From Plasmopara viticola (lineage: Eukaryota > Oomycota > Peronosporomycetes > Peronosporales > Peronosporaceae): a DNA stretch of 64,000 nucleotides. The notes beneath the pieces were generated by a model. That model saw nothing but the letters and a program-made list of their open reading frames with translations, ran no database searches and was not told the DNA's origin. Below are positions 22,618-34,305 of the stretch, piece by piece; position 1 is the stretch's first letter; every line of letters starts with the position of its first letter. Location of the stretch: positions 248,001-312,000 of the forward strand of contig MBPM02000024.1 of NCBI GenBank assembly GCA_001695595.3, written 5' to 3'. The translations under genes and the position numbers were made by a program.

Positions 22618-24241
22618 CGCTGACTTGGAGCAGTACCGAGCAGAAGACATCTGCTGCTACAGCTGCAGCAAAAAAAGAATGTGATTTATCTCTGTCTTGA
22701 CGGGGACCAAAATAGTGAAAGTTTGTCTCAGCCAAGGGCTACACAGAGTCGCAGGCCGACATGGCGTTGTTGAGAAATCGGCAGTCACTAGTTGAAATTG
22801 GTCATTCTCCAAGGGAATTCCGAGTGGTGGTTGGCTAATACACATCATGGCAGCTTGATTTCCGAGGTATTGACTCGATTGCCGGCGCATGTGTTCGAGG
22901 CATGACAAGCTTTGGCGGAGATTGGCAGGACAAGGATGTTTGTGTGCCGGCAACCAATTGAGGTCATGCTAATTGGTCGATTATTGATCTATAAAAGCAA
23001 GTTAATTTCAGCCAGACAGGCTAATGATAAATTCTCGAAGTCTCTAGGACCTAGCCGTGAAATATGAGGATTTCGACAACACGGAGTCCGTTTTTGTCCT
23101 AGCATAGACAAGCAGGGTCCGATCCTAGGCAGAAGAAGTCCTATTTTTGAATAGATCGGTAGAAATTTAAGTCTCTGATCGATCGGTCGGGTGAGGCATA
23201 CAGAATAGATCCGCAATTGGGCTTTGCTGAATTAAGCGCTTACCAAGACAGAGGTGTAGGTGGATCAGTGGTTAAAGGCAAACGGTTTGCACCCGCTAAT
23301 GATCGTGTCGAAGTAGAAGATCATCTTATGGTCTCCTTAGCTTAAGCGGCTTTTAGCAGGCAAGCTACTTTCGTATATACGCCTAAGACGGCGGCATAGG
23401 AGTTAGTGTAAATGTATCTTTGGTGCAAGTGCTGCCTTAGGTTTAGATGCTTTCTTAGGTCTTGAGTCCAGAGACCCTCTCTAAGAAGATTGCACTCTTA
23501 GGTGCAACAGCTACTTTTTGCTGCCATCGTTATAAGTCCGAGTCATATCAGATCGAGTCATAAAAGCGAATATAGAATCTCGCCCCTCTTCTATCGGACG
23601 TAGTATAATCTCAGGTCGCTGTATGAAAATGTGGTTCAATTAGAAGTTGTATTTCAGCTTGATCGAAGCATACAAAGCTCTATTAAGGCTTAAAGCGATA
23701 CTTATATTGATAGCGACCTGCGACACTAAGTGAAAAAAGATTCAGACATCTGAGCTCACGGACATTGCTACGGCAGACCGGCTGCAATATACACATGCAT
23801 CTCCAATAAGCGGTCATTTTGGCCAAGCGATAGCGTTGTTATTCATCAAAGTTTGGCGGATCTTATGTACAAGCGTATATAAAAGTATATGAGACCTGCC
23901 AGAGAATCTAGCCTGCGTTTCATATGCTTGCTCCTTTACAACGCCTTCTAAGACCGGTGGACTGATTGAAGTCGAGATCGGCTTCGGGCTATTACACCTC
24001 AAATACAAAATCATTCCCAGAAATAAATCCTAAAGCAAAATTCCTGGCGCATATGTAAAAAAGTACCCAGATTATCTCTTGTACTGGGCACAAGTCACTT
24101 TCGCTCCTGAATTTAACACTTTGCTACTGGTTATGTCAAAGCTAATAGCTTTAAAGACATATATAGGGGAGATGAGGCTGCTCTGACGGTAGTTTATTCA
24201 CTTGAGGCTTCTTCGCAGCCCACACAGGCAGAGGGCCAGGC
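22618..24241. other. Degenerate repeat-island sequence
   Basis: No intact gene. Stretches around 23330-23560 (recurring CTTAGG motifs) look like an eroded retroelement, but I find no reverse transcriptase, integrase or LTR boundary that would support a firm call. Confidence 0.35.
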
Positions 24242-24398
24242 GAGTGCTCATCAAACACTTTCCCGAAGGCGATAATGCCTGCGGACCACCGGGCGAAGGG
24301 AAACGATAGACAATCGTGCCTCTCCGCGACGGAGTAAACAATTCTTCCAGATCTTTTCTTACTAAACGGCTCTCGGGCATGCATTTTTTTTTGCTCGC
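24242..24398 (-). repeat. ~158-bp dispersed repeat, minus-oriented copy
   Basis: Reverse-oriented partner of 20248-20406. Here the surrounding minus-strand frame is longer (24198-24542). It contains a second, shorter internal echo: the motif PESR followed by F or L, a further residue, then a Lys/Arg pair occurs twice about 25 residues apart. The frame begins GTG rather than ATG and has no recognised domain. Confidence 0.75.
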
Positions 24399-25331
24399 AC
24401 AGAAAACATTAGCGGGTTTCTTACCAAAGCGGCTCTCGGGTGGGGATTTTTTTCGGTAGCTACCCACAACACAGAAAACCTTTGTGACAGGCGCAATCTT
24501 CGTTGTAGCCGCAACTTCTGAAAAAGGCGTGGTCTGACGCACACGATTTTATTGCAGTGGCACATGTGAAAGCCGAAGCATTGGTGGCTTAGTAATAAAA
24601 GCTAAGATTTCCCATACGAATCATTTTAGTGAAGAAGGTAAAGCTGAGCTTTTGTGGTAAAAGCTGGCTTTACGTGGCTCTTGATTACCCTATTGGTTAT
24701 TATACCGGTTTGCTAGCATGAATATTTAGAAGGAGACTGAAATATTACAAAGTTGAGCATAGTGTATACGTCAGAAAAACCCGCCACATGTCGTTTGGTC
24801 TTTCTTGTGAAGCAATTAGCGCACTTAAGGTCTCCAAAAATGCGCCTTTCACTCACTGTAATTTGTCTGCCGACATAACTCCTTCACTACAACTGTAATT
24901 ACGGGTAGTCGTTCCATCAAGATCAGATCTCCCCTCTCCTTTTTGCTAAGTACTCGCCGTGCCAAGAATATTATACAAGCAAAGCTTCGAACGCACGATC
25001 GTAGGACGATATCGTAGTGGACGCAGCTGCGTCCAATCGTTAATGTAATATCGAAATAAAGAGATACTGTCGGCAATATGACTGATGTAGTTCTGTAAGT
25101 TAGAAAAAAATTATAAAATGCCCCTAAGTGTGTTATATACTTACTGTAACCTTTGTTCACACTTAAGCGTATATATCAATTTGTGTCGGAAATTCCGGTA
25201 TTTGATTTGCAAGATTGTAAAGTCACTTTATAGACACCGATTTCAGAGCAAGTTTGGTACCGGTAAGATTACCAGGTAAGCACAAGCGCTTTTTAGCCCC
25301 TCCTCAGCAAGTAATACCCCCTGTCAGCCCC
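24399..25331. other. Gap upstream of the 25.3-kb gene
   Basis: No gene recognised. A minus-strand frame at 24849-25160 (103 codons) shows no motif. The last ~200 bases presumably hold the promoter of the downstream gene. Confidence 0.4.
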
Positions 25332-26303
25332 ATGCACGCGTCCAGCTTGGACGGCAGCGAGCCGCCGGTGTCGGATGAGGCCAGCGCATCGGAGCTTAAG
25401 ATTGCATCAGAGCACGCTGATGATGCGAGTACAGGTGAATTCCCACAGCACGAAGAGTGCGTGGCGGTGCTGACAATGAAATGTGGCGAGCCACTCATGG
25501 CTGTACGCAAGAAATTGCACGACGAGATCCCAATTACTTTTATTCCAGATGAAGGATTCGGTGTCTTCCAAAGCAAGGTAGAACGTCATTACAACAAATT
25601 GGGCCCCAACTACGTGCAAGAGCGTCGCGCCATCTTTTTGAAGCCAAGCAGCAATGCCACACAGTCCAAGTACGTTCAGCTGACGAAAGAGAACTTTGAC
25701 CCACTGCTGCGTGTCCGGTGGAAAGTGGCCCGCAGCATGAAAGTCGAGCTAAAGTACGAGATCTTTAGCTACTTTGTGGACACGACGACCAAAAATGCTA
25801 AGAAGCGTCTTTCAATGAAGATGTTTCAGCAGCAACAGCAACAACTCACGGACGAGTCGATCGTCCCCAATGGCTCAACAAGTGCGACAACTACGTCTAA
25901 TCCATCCTACATACCATTTAATCAGTCTGGAGCTGCTGGGTTTCCATTAATCCAGAGCTACGCAGATATGTCGATCGACGGGTCACTGACGCCCAGTGAT
26001 AAGATCAGGACGCTAGCAAGTCTTAAAAATGGAGCGCGGGACGAACTCATTCAGGTAGGAGATCGACCGAGAAAGGTTGCTCGCGGTAAACAGGCGGCTG
26101 CGACTACGTCTAGTGCAGACCAGATGCAATTGGACGGCAGCGTCGACGATGCAGTGTTCCACACGATTCCATTCCGAATTAATGGATTTGTGGTACCGTT
26201 GGAAGTGGATGTCACGGCACTTAAACGAAGTTTGGGTTTAATACAGTCGCCTTCGAATGCTTCCGTTGGCGGAGGTGGCCTGGACCCGTCGTCTCATATA
26301 TGA
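25332..26303 (+). CDS. Conserved-looking hypothetical protein with polyQ tract
   Basis: 323 residues from the ATG at 25332; the open frame extends upstream only to a TTG. Layout: a Ser/Ala-rich acidic N terminus; a folded-looking middle (about residues 45-170) with alternating hydrophobic and charged segments, including PITFIPDEGFGVFQSKVERHYNK; a short Gln run encoded by mixed CAG/CAA codons; a Ser/Thr-rich linker; and a C-terminal hydrophobic segment beginning FRINGFVVPLEVDV. No transmembrane helix or signal peptide is visible, which suggests a soluble intracellular protein. I do not recognise the family. The sustained frame with codon use like its neighbours argues for a real gene. Confidence 0.7.
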   Translation: MHASSLDGSEPPVSDEASASELKIASEHADDASTGEFPQHEECVAVLTMKCGEPLMAVRKKLHDEIPITFIPDEGFGVFQSKVERHYNKLGPNYVQERRAIFLKPSSNATQSKYVQLTKENFDPLLRVRWKVARSMKVELKYEIFSYFVDTTTKNAKKRLSMKMFQQQQQQLTDESIVPNGSTSATTTSNPSYIPFNQSGAAGFPLIQSYADMSIDGSLTPSDKIRTLASLKNGARDELIQVGDRPRKVARGKQAAATTSSADQMQLDGSVDDAVFHTIPFRINGFVVPLEVDVTALKRSLGLIQSPSNASVGGGGLDPSSHI

Positions 26304-26591
26304 TAGGGAGCGCCAACCGCCCTTTGCCTCGTGATCATCATAATGAAGCGACAATTTATGGAAGACCAGAAGAGAAGCAGGCAAGACGATTCCGTTGTGT
26401 ATGAAAGAGAACGGAGACTGTTATCACGTAAGCAAGCGCTTAGTGTGTTGCATGTTATACGTAGCAGGAAAATCGGGCTTGAAACTTTTTGAGCTTTAAT
26501 TCATCTTGTTTCACTATCCGTCGTACTGTTAACAGTATTGATACCAGTAAAAAACCGCACTAACGATGTCTACACACTTACACACTTTTAA

Positions 26592-27725
26592 CTACCCGTT
26601 TCGAAAAGCGGCAATCTTTTCACGAATGCAACTTGAGCTAAGAGTACTGCTCTCAGTGCGACGGCATGCAAAGATATGATGCTTTGGGAGGCCACGCTCG
26701 ACGCGAAGATGGTTGATTTTTGCAGCACCCGAGAGCGTTTCCGTCGATACGACCATAGCCGCTGGCTCAGGAATCACGACGGCGGGTCCAAGCGGATCTT
26801 GAATTGCCACAATGTCTGCGTTCAGTTCCGGGTTTAGAAATGCAAGGTACTCCCGCACGGCGCGTTGTCGCACTTGCAATGGCTCGAGCCACTCGGCATG
26901 CGACTTGTTTGTCAACATACTATCTACTGTAACCCCTACGAGGATTCGATTGGCGCAGATGCTGACAGCCAACGATAAAAGCTTCTTGTGGCCATTGTGC
27001 AAGTGATCGAACGTGCCTCCAAGGATCACTAAATCATGCGGCGTCAGATCGGCTTGGTCGTTCTCAAAGTAGTTGACGTCAGCGGCGAGCCGTCGTTCCA
27101 CATGCATTGCCAATGGATAGTAAGTGACTGCATGCAATCCGTCGCACTGGAAGCGCTGTGCATTGAGGCGGTGCACGTCCAAGAGAGTGTCTTCATCAAA
27201 TACGGCATTCATTTCTGGCTGCAGCACCAACTCGTCCCACGTTTTACTGCCCCCGTCACCAACAATCCTGCATCAGCATTGCATCGATTTAGTTTCAGTA
27301 GATCGACGACTATAGCTACAACACGCAAAAGCAGCGGCATAGTACCGAATGTCAAGAAAAGGTTTGTCCATCGCACAAACAACGTCCCACGCCAAGCCAT
27401 AAAGCTCGCTGATATAATTCACGACCTCGTGTTTGTCCCTTCCAGACACATAGATAAATAGTCGTTTCGAGACAAGCGCGCTTGTCTTTTCTAGCAGTAC
27501 GTCATTCCTCACCAGGTCTTGAAAATTCTGAGGCACATGAATACGCAAGAGACCGACGCAGACGTCGCCTTTATATGTTTTGCTGTATGTGTCGATACAA
27601 GACGCTACGTGTTTGCGAAGAGTGGAAACCCCTACGACGACGGCAATACCAGCAGCAATCACAAACACTGTGCCAGCTCCAGAGAGGACAGGCACGTCTG
27701 GCGGCAGCTGCAGTCTACTCTCCAT
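26592..27725 (-). CDS. Phosphopantetheine adenylyltransferase (CoA biosynthesis), 2 exons
   Basis: Transfers AMP from ATP to 4'-phosphopantetheine, giving dephospho-CoA, the penultimate step of CoA synthesis. The C-terminal ~160 residues form a nucleotidyltransferase domain: GGTFDHLHNGHKKLL contains the GxFDxxHxGH signature, a KS...EW segment follows, and SSSCIREKI matches the C-terminal SST.IR motif. Exon 1 is 27725-27346 and exon 2 is 27267-26592. The 78-nt intron (27268-27345) removes a frame that would end early and joins DIR to IVGDGGS. The product is about 351 residues. There is no dephospho-CoA kinase domain, so it resembles stand-alone eukaryotic PPAT (yeast Cab4) rather than bifunctional COASY. 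An N-terminal hydrophobic helix (about residues 18-36) suggests membrane attachment. The ATG at 27725 is two codons inside the open frame. It diverges from the permease gene across 187 bp. Confidence 0.9.
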
Positions 27726-27912
27726 TATCAAACACTAGTAGTGCTGGTTCCGCTCACAATCTACAAAGAGTAGATCTTTTAATGTCCTACAGGATATTAC
27801 TTGTATAAAGATATAAGAAATTAAAAGGAACAAGCAACTCCATAAAAATTGAGTGTGGACCACACAGGCAGCAGTACAAGGCATCTATCTGGATGTGGGA
27901 CTATTGGCAACC

Positions 27913-29622
27913 ATGGGGTCTTTGATGCAAAACATCCTGCGTACCAAGCCCCTTGCAGTAATCAAGGCCGAGGAGGCTTCTGGGGAGCTACCGCGCCAAT
28001 TATCGTTCTTTGACTTGGTATGCATTGGTGTAGGAAGCACTCTCGGAAGCGGCGTCTTCTCTACAACAGGCGGGATCATCAGTGGTACAGCCGGTCCAGC
28101 TGCGTTTATTAGCTGGATTATTGCAGGTGTCGTTTGCTGTATCAATGCGTTGGCTTACATGGAGCTTGTGACTCGCGTACCGTCCTCAGGAAGTACGTAC
28201 GCCTTTTCGTTCTACGCTCTTGGTGAGCTGCCAGCCGTTGTCGCAGCATGGCTGCTCACGCTCGAGTATGGTATATCTGGTGCCGGTGTGGCTCGAAGTT
28301 GGGCCACCAAGGTCCAAGAATGGCTTGAAGAAGAAAACCCGGAGCATTCGTACCAATGGTTGAATGCAGACTATACGAATTTATTAGGTGCCGTCTTAAT
28401 GGCACTTTGTGTGGGCGTATTGCTGATGGGGATTCAATTTGGCAAGTATTTTGTAAACATTTTCACTACCACCAAAGTCTTTGTGGTTCTATTCATCATT
28501 GTTGCGGGTTTCGTTTATATGGAGCCCGACAATCTCTCGCCTTTCATTCCGCCTCGCCAAGAACTCGATGGGAAGATGGCATTTGGTGTAAAAGGGATCA
28601 TCACTGGTGCCTCGTCGGCTTTCTTTGGATACATTGGCTTTGACGAAGTTTGCTGCTTGGCTGCCGAGGCCAGAAACCCCAAGAAAGTGATGCCTTTGGC
28701 TGTGATTACCGTGGTCCTCGTCACTATGGTTCTGTCGTGCTTTGCGTCGCTGGTGCTCGCCGGAATGATCCCGTTTCTACAAGCCGATAGTTTTGGGGCC
28801 GGGTTCCAGTACCAAGGTGCCAATTGGGCGGCTCGGATCGTGCGTGCTGGTGAGACGTGCACCATGCCGGTTGTAGTGCTGGTCAGCTTTCTCGCCCAGC
28901 CACGTCTTAACTATGCACTGGCATGCGACGGTCTTTTACCGCGCCTCTTTTCCAAGGTGGATAAAAATGGCAATTTGCTCACCAACACGCTCGTTTCGGG
29001 AGCTTTTTTCACCATCGTAGCCTTTGTTGTGCCATTTGACACGCTCTGGGACATTGTCAGCTTTGGCATTCTTTTATCCTTCAACATGTCCATGTCCTCC
29101 CTTCTCATGGTGCGAATGCGCAAGGAATCCCCGTCCTTGGCACCAAAGCTCATTGGTCTCATGGTGATTTTTGCGTGCCTCTCTGCCTTTTTCTACCAAG
29201 TCGGCTACTCGAATGAAGGCAACGATTGGTGTTTTGTCACGGGCATGATCTTTCTCGTGCTTACGCTCATTATGTGTTTGCTCATGTACTTCAAGTGCCC
29301 ACAAGAGGCGCAAGCCGAGGAGAACTTTTCAGCGCCGTTTGTACCCTTCCTCCCCACCATTGCAGTGTTGGCCAATTTCTACATGGCTGCGCAAATCAGC
29401 TACACTGGCATTTACTCAAGCTGCGCGTGGCTGGCATTTGCTGTTTTGTTTTACTTTTGCTACGGCTACAAACATTCGGTCGGTCGTACGAATTGGAGCG
29501 CGTTGATGGGTTTGCCACGCGTTTCCACGTTGCGGTCGTCTATGCATTCGAGCAAGTTCCACCTGCGTTCGCCAATGCTCTCGGGCAAGAAACATTCGCA
29601 AGAGGAGGGAGAGCAATGTTAA
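27913..29622 (+). CDS. CAT-type cationic amino acid permease (APC superfamily)
   Basis: Integral membrane amino acid transporter of 569 residues with about 12-14 hydrophobic segments. The first helix carries the APC signature GVGSTLGSGVFSTTGG, whose unwound Gly-rich stretch binds the substrate amino group; TM3 and the ALAYMELVTRVPSSGSTYAF segment follow the SLC7 cationic-transporter pattern. FGYIGFDEVCCLAAEARNP matches the conserved loop after TM6 of CAT proteins. The C terminus is a short basic tail, probably cytoplasmic. The ATG at 27913 has a good context (ACCATGG); a GTG 60 bases upstream merely extends the frame. Location (plasma membrane or vacuole) and substrate range cannot be read from the sequence. 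Single exon. Confidence 0.9.
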   Translation: MGSLMQNILRTKPLAVIKAEEASGELPRQLSFFDLVCIGVGSTLGSGVFSTTGGIISGTAGPAAFISWIIAGVVCCINALAYMELVTRVPSSGSTYAFSFYALGELPAVVAAWLLTLEYGISGAGVARSWATKVQEWLEEENPEHSYQWLNADYTNLLGAVLMALCVGVLLMGIQFGKYFVNIFTTTKVFVVLFIIVAGFVYMEPDNLSPFIPPRQELDGKMAFGVKGIITGASSAFFGYIGFDEVCCLAAEARNPKKVMPLAVITVVLVTMVLSCFASLVLAGMIPFLQADSFGAGFQYQGANWAARIVRAGETCTMPVVVLVSFLAQPRLNYALACDGLLPRLFSKVDKNGNLLTNTLVSGAFFTIVAFVVPFDTLWDIVSFGILLSFNMSMSSLLMVRMRKESPSLAPKLIGLMVIFACLSAFFYQVGYSNEGNDWCFVTGMIFLVLTLIMCLLMYFKCPQEAQAEENFSAPFVPFLPTIAVLANFYMAAQISYTGIYSSCAWLAFAVLFYFCYGYKHSVGRTNWSALMGLPRVSTLRSSMHSSKFHLRSPMLSGKKHSQEEGEQC

Positions 29623-32600
29623 TTTATTATACTTCCACTGGTACCTTTTTCTTCAACCGATACATTGTAATGACAGTTGTTTATATATTCAATATATAAT
29701 ATTTAAAATAAGGGCCTCTTTTCAAAACCCAAGTTATTTTCTCGGACTATTCTGTAGGTATGTCGACAGCGAATGGGGGGCAAAAGAGTTTGCTTCATTC
29801 TAGCTTAAAGCTGCCATCAGCTGAAGGGTTAGTGACATAGCTTGCGAGCAGGGCAATTTTGTGGCGACATCGTTCAACACATTGCACAGAGGAGGCGTGC
29901 AGGAAGATACGCGATCTTCTGCTTATCTTAAGAGTACGAGTAAATGAAAATTGATTGGTAAAAAAACATTCCTGTGCTATAAGCAACACTCTGGAAAATA
30001 CCGGTAAGCCAATACTGTTCTGTGCAGTAAAACTCGCAACGCTGTTACCTCGCCTGTGTGACAAGTGTGTTTGTCAGCACATTGAGCCTACCAAATTAGT
30101 AATAGTACAAAACTTATATTGTGCAAAGGTCGACTAGTACCATAAGAGCTTATCAACAGCTTTCTCAGGAATGCAAAGTCAGAAGAGATTACAACAAACC
30201 TAAAACTCTCGGAACTTCGTAGGTATGTGCATTAAGTTCAGCAATACTTTCTCACGAGCGAAGTAGTTTTGTTTGGCTGCTTGGACAGAAGCAAATTGAT
30301 TCGCACATTATTGTCCTCCTCGGGTTGCACTAACGCACGGACAATAGAAAAAAATTGTAAGTGCCGCAACCTGTCTTATCTGGAAAGCCGTCAGAGCTTG
30401 CTGAGCTTTTCTTACTATCAAAAGCATCCCGGAGCTGGCTCTTGTAGAATCGCTCTTCGTCCTTTAACACCGTACTTGTGCACATCTTTAGCTAGGCCAA
30501 ATCGCTTCCTAAATAACTTTTAAAAGGTGGCGTAGGCCAACTCGAAACAGTTTTCACTAAATCTGTATGTCCTGATTTGAGCTTGAGCCAAAAACATTTG
30601 TGTTTTTTACGGTGTTCACTACGCCTTCTCCAAGAATGCAAATAAGTCATTGCTGCAACTTTCTCTTGTAAGGTACCACCATTGCAGATGAAGCAATTAT
30701 CTCGCATTATGTCGCACGAAGAATTTTTTATGCGTTTTTGCTCTAATCTTTGCGATAAAACGTTTAACTTGTCCCACACAACAATCACCTTCGCCTTACT
30801 TAAAACAAAGTGCATTAAAATCCATTTACTTTGTCGGGGCCTTGCGACGACAAAGCCCAAAACAAAAGTATATAATCTGGAGAAAAACTACAGTGACACT
30901 GTTGCTTGCTCTTAATGCTTTTTTCACGAAGAACGCAGAAAGTGTTTAGCCAGATTGTACGCCACGCAAATTAGCCAAACGCTGATGCCATTTACAACAT
31001 GTTCCTTTCAGAATAGGCAGGCAGTTCTCGTGACTAATAATATTGATGTGGAGGATCACAGGGGGATAATATATAACGAAGCGGTGAATAACTTTATTTG
31101 ATGAAGTTAAAAAGATTACTGAGGCTTTTGACTAGAATGGGCTCGATCTTGGCGATCGCGAGGTCAAATTCGAGGACTTACTTCAAAACACTTATCTCTC
31201 GCTGAAACCTTTACATCACAAATGAGAACGACATTTGGCTATCAAATGCTAGTGATCGTTTGAGAAAATATAAAGTGGTTGCCGCAATTCATGTCTTTTG
31301 ATTGACCAGAATTAGCAGTTGTTAAAATCGACAACGGATAGTGTTTCATTCCTTTAACTTTTAAATATACTCGACAGTAAGAGGACCCTTTCATCCAAGG
31401 ACAAGTACCATTGCCGCCTTTTACCACAACAAGGTTCTGTGATTGTAAGGCCTACGCAATCACAACACTTTCAGTAGCAGAAACCTCTAAATTACCACGA
31501 GCATTAATTTGAACGTATTTTTCAAGCGAACGGCAATTTTGACGACGCTTGACCAGCTCCAATCGCTACTCCTTGCCTTAACTCGTATTCATGTTTACAT
31601 AACGAGCAGGGAGACCTTCACTACAGCTTATTGACGCATGCAAATGCTATCAAAATTATTTCAGTACTTGTCGCCAAGAGTCGGTGTCGAGTAAATCAAT
31701 GATTCGACAAAAGTCGGTAACTACAATTTTGCACAATTGAGTCCTAGCTTGGAGCAATCAATCGATTGAGTCACTTTTACACCAAGCGATACGATGCATA
31801 AAGAGGTTGAAGCCTCGAGTCAACTGTTTCTCAAGTTGTTCAGCTTTGAGTTCTGTGAGTACAACCGACGATGTACTGACGATCTTTGATCTCGCAACGA
31901 AACTCAAAACAAGCTAGTACGCTTTTCAGAACGCCTGCGGATTCGAGGTTAAGATGTCCGCCGTCGTTCACCAAAAGTTTCCACTTCTTTAAGCATGTCA
32001 ATTGCTAACACGCTCAAGACAATTGCAAAACGAAGTGGACAAGAAGTTGCTCTTGTGCGACTTGCTGTATTTTAAAGCAACAAGAATTCACTAAGAAGAA
32101 GAGGACGAAGGTATCATTCATACCATCTGCTCTATTTAATTAGTGAGCGTTAGCTATCACGTCTCAACTCTCCCTTTTACCTGGTCCGTTTTGCCTACGC
32201 ATTTGGTCTTTAATCTCTCGTACCTGCAGCTCTTTCGTTACCCGCCGTACATTCGATACAATCTTCCTCATCACTATAAATTTTGAGCAGCGTTGTAGCT
32301 TAATAGTGTGGACATTCTCTTGCGTTTTATCATTCAGGTAAGATGCGTATACTATCTAAAGAATGCAAAAGGGTCTTTTGTACAGCCTGGTTGTATCGTG
32401 ACAATCATAAAAAAAAGAAGTTGACGACCATCGACGAACGTTGTATCTTTAGATCGAAAGTATAAACGTAAGACACTTGCTTGGCGTCATCAGCCAAATC
32501 CGTTAAGACACTACAAAGCACAGGAAAAACACTTTACTGCGAGCCGTTCGTTCTCTTGCTATATTTACACTTTTGATCTGAGAGAAGCTGGACAAAGGAT

Positions 32601-33098
32601 TCTTATTTGCGAGACAAGATCGAGAAGTCGTATATTGCCGTATTAGATCAATTGCGTAATCGGTGCGTGGAAGCGTGGCTGCGTCGTCGACAGACTAGGC
32701 GTGAGATCGCACGCAATCGACACATAGATGTCTGCCAAATAGCAAAAGTACGTCGAAAAGATCAAGGGATGCAAAAAGCTGTACGCGCCATAAACGCTGT
32801 TCACGACGATTTTATCACCCGCTAAAGATAAAATTGCTATTTTATTTCAAACCGGCTTCGAGCTACTCAGCGGCAGTCCAGCTATTCTGGATGCGCAAGA
32901 GATGATAATGCTCGACAATGCAGACGTCCTGGCGCTAGAGAACGAAGTAGATGATACATTGAAAAATCGATTAAGAAGTGATTGGTTTTCTAGGAGTGAG
33001 AATTATAATAATACTTATATCATAGTAGTACTACGTTAATTATTATTTGTAAATTTATTACTGATGCAGAACTCAAATAGCAAGCAAAGCCTACGACT
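29623..33098. other. Gene-poor gap
   Basis: About 3.5 kb. The permease 3' UTR is followed by AT-rich sequence with only short frames. A 72-codon frame at 32607-32825 is rich in Arg and ends in a stop, but it starts at TTG and could be a relic of an IQ-like or helical protein. No recognised gene or RNA. Confidence 0.45.
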
Positions 33099-34262
33099 TT
33101 AAGCAAAGGAAGGCGAGCGGATCTTGTGCGCGGCGCGACTGAACACGGGCTTGTCCGTGCGCGCGAAATTGGCCATGCGGCACATGTAGTCGCCCTCAAA
33201 CGTAGCCTGCGTGTGTCCACCCTTGCGCTTATACATCAAATCGTCATCGATCTTGACCAGTTCCTCGACAAACATATTGTTGCCCTTGGCGGATTCGAGC
33301 GCGTTGCGATCAGTGTACACACTGACCGAATACTTTGCTGGACGAAAGCAACGAAGTACATTTTTAAGCAGTGACGCGTACGATCGGAGACGCGCGTTGG
33401 TTTCAAAGCTTACGTAGCTGCAGTGGCTCTCGGGCGTGATGTGAATCGTGTAGTAAGCATCAAAAAGAATGCCATTCATCGAGTACCCACACGGATCAAA
33501 AGCAAAGTCATCGATTTTTGCACCAGGCACTAAGTCCCGAATGCCGCTCTCGATTGTCATGCGACGAGAAGTCACGGTGCTATCGTTGTTTTTAAAAAAC
33601 TGCTTGGCCACGCTCGGGTGCATGTCTTGCATTAACACTTGCAGTGTGCTTTCATTGGCACCAGGTTCCTTGAACGTGGCACTTTGCAAAAGTGTACCCG
33701 GCTTTTCATGAATATCGGCGTCCCACGCGTAAATGTACCAATGGTCGTGATTTAATGGACCCAATACATGAGCTGACCCGTCTGGAAAATACGAGCTGAG
33801 GAAAGCGACTTCAGTCTGGAAACTAGTGTGCGGATACTTTTGCTCCTCTGGAAAGGTGTAGTTCTTGCGAGAATAATTCACCCACTCGATCTCGAGTCCA
33901 AGACGCTTTGCAAACGTTTGGATGTAGGGAAGACACTTGAGCAATGTAGTCGTCCCGCATGTTTTGAGTACAATCTTGTGAGCATAAATGAACATTGAGC
34001 TCTCGGACAAAACGTACGCATCGATGTGGTCATTGCTCGTGCGAGACAAGATCTGGCATTGCCCAGCTTCCAGCATCTCGTCGAGGTCGTGGCGTGGTAC
34101 GTCGCGGAAGCCACGGGAATGACCGACGCCAAGCTTAAAGTCGATTTCGAGGTTCTTTTCCGGTCCTTCAAAAGTATTTGGCACGGAATCCGAAGCTTCG
34201 GATTGCGTTGAACTGGTCTCGTCGTCGTGCAGCTTGATGGGTTCAGGAAAGGATTGCACCAT
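33099..34262 (-). CDS. S-adenosylmethionine decarboxylase proenzyme
   Basis: Pyruvoyl enzyme that decarboxylates S-adenosylmethionine to supply aminopropyl groups for spermidine and spermine. The 387-residue proenzyme shows FEGPEK (residues 31-36), a conserved pair of Glu residues, and the self-cleavage site LSESS, where Ser88 becomes the pyruvoyl group. It also has KTCGTT with the catalytic Cys102, FDPCGYSMNG with the catalytic Ser, and IHITPESHCSYVSFE with the catalytic His. All residues needed for processing and catalysis are present. Compared with the human enzyme the N terminus is extended by about 20 residues. The ATG at 34262 is the first Met. A short ATG-initiated upstream frame lies in the presumed 5' leader (34306-34410). 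Single exon. Confidence 0.95.
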   Translation of the reverse strand: MVQSFPEPIKLHDDETSSTQSEASDSVPNTFEGPEKNLEIDFKLGVGHSRGFRDVPRHDLDEMLEAGQCQILSRTSNDHIDAYVLSESSMFIYAHKIVLKTCGTTTLLKCLPYIQTFAKRLGLEIEWVNYSRKNYTFPEEQKYPHTSFQTEVAFLSSYFPDGSAHVLGPLNHDHWYIYAWDADIHEKPGTLLQSATFKEPGANESTLQVLMQDMHPSVAKQFFKNNDSTVTSRRMTIESGIRDLVPGAKIDDFAFDPCGYSMNGILFDAYYTIHITPESHCSYVSFETNARLRSYASLLKNVLRCFRPAKYSVSVYTDRNALESAKGNNMFVEELVKIDDDLMYKRKGGHTQATFEGDYMCRMANFARTDKPVFSRAAHKIRSPSFA

Positions 34263-34305
34263 CGTACAAGCCGAGATTTCTTGTCAACTAGAATGGGGTA
34301 GGCTA

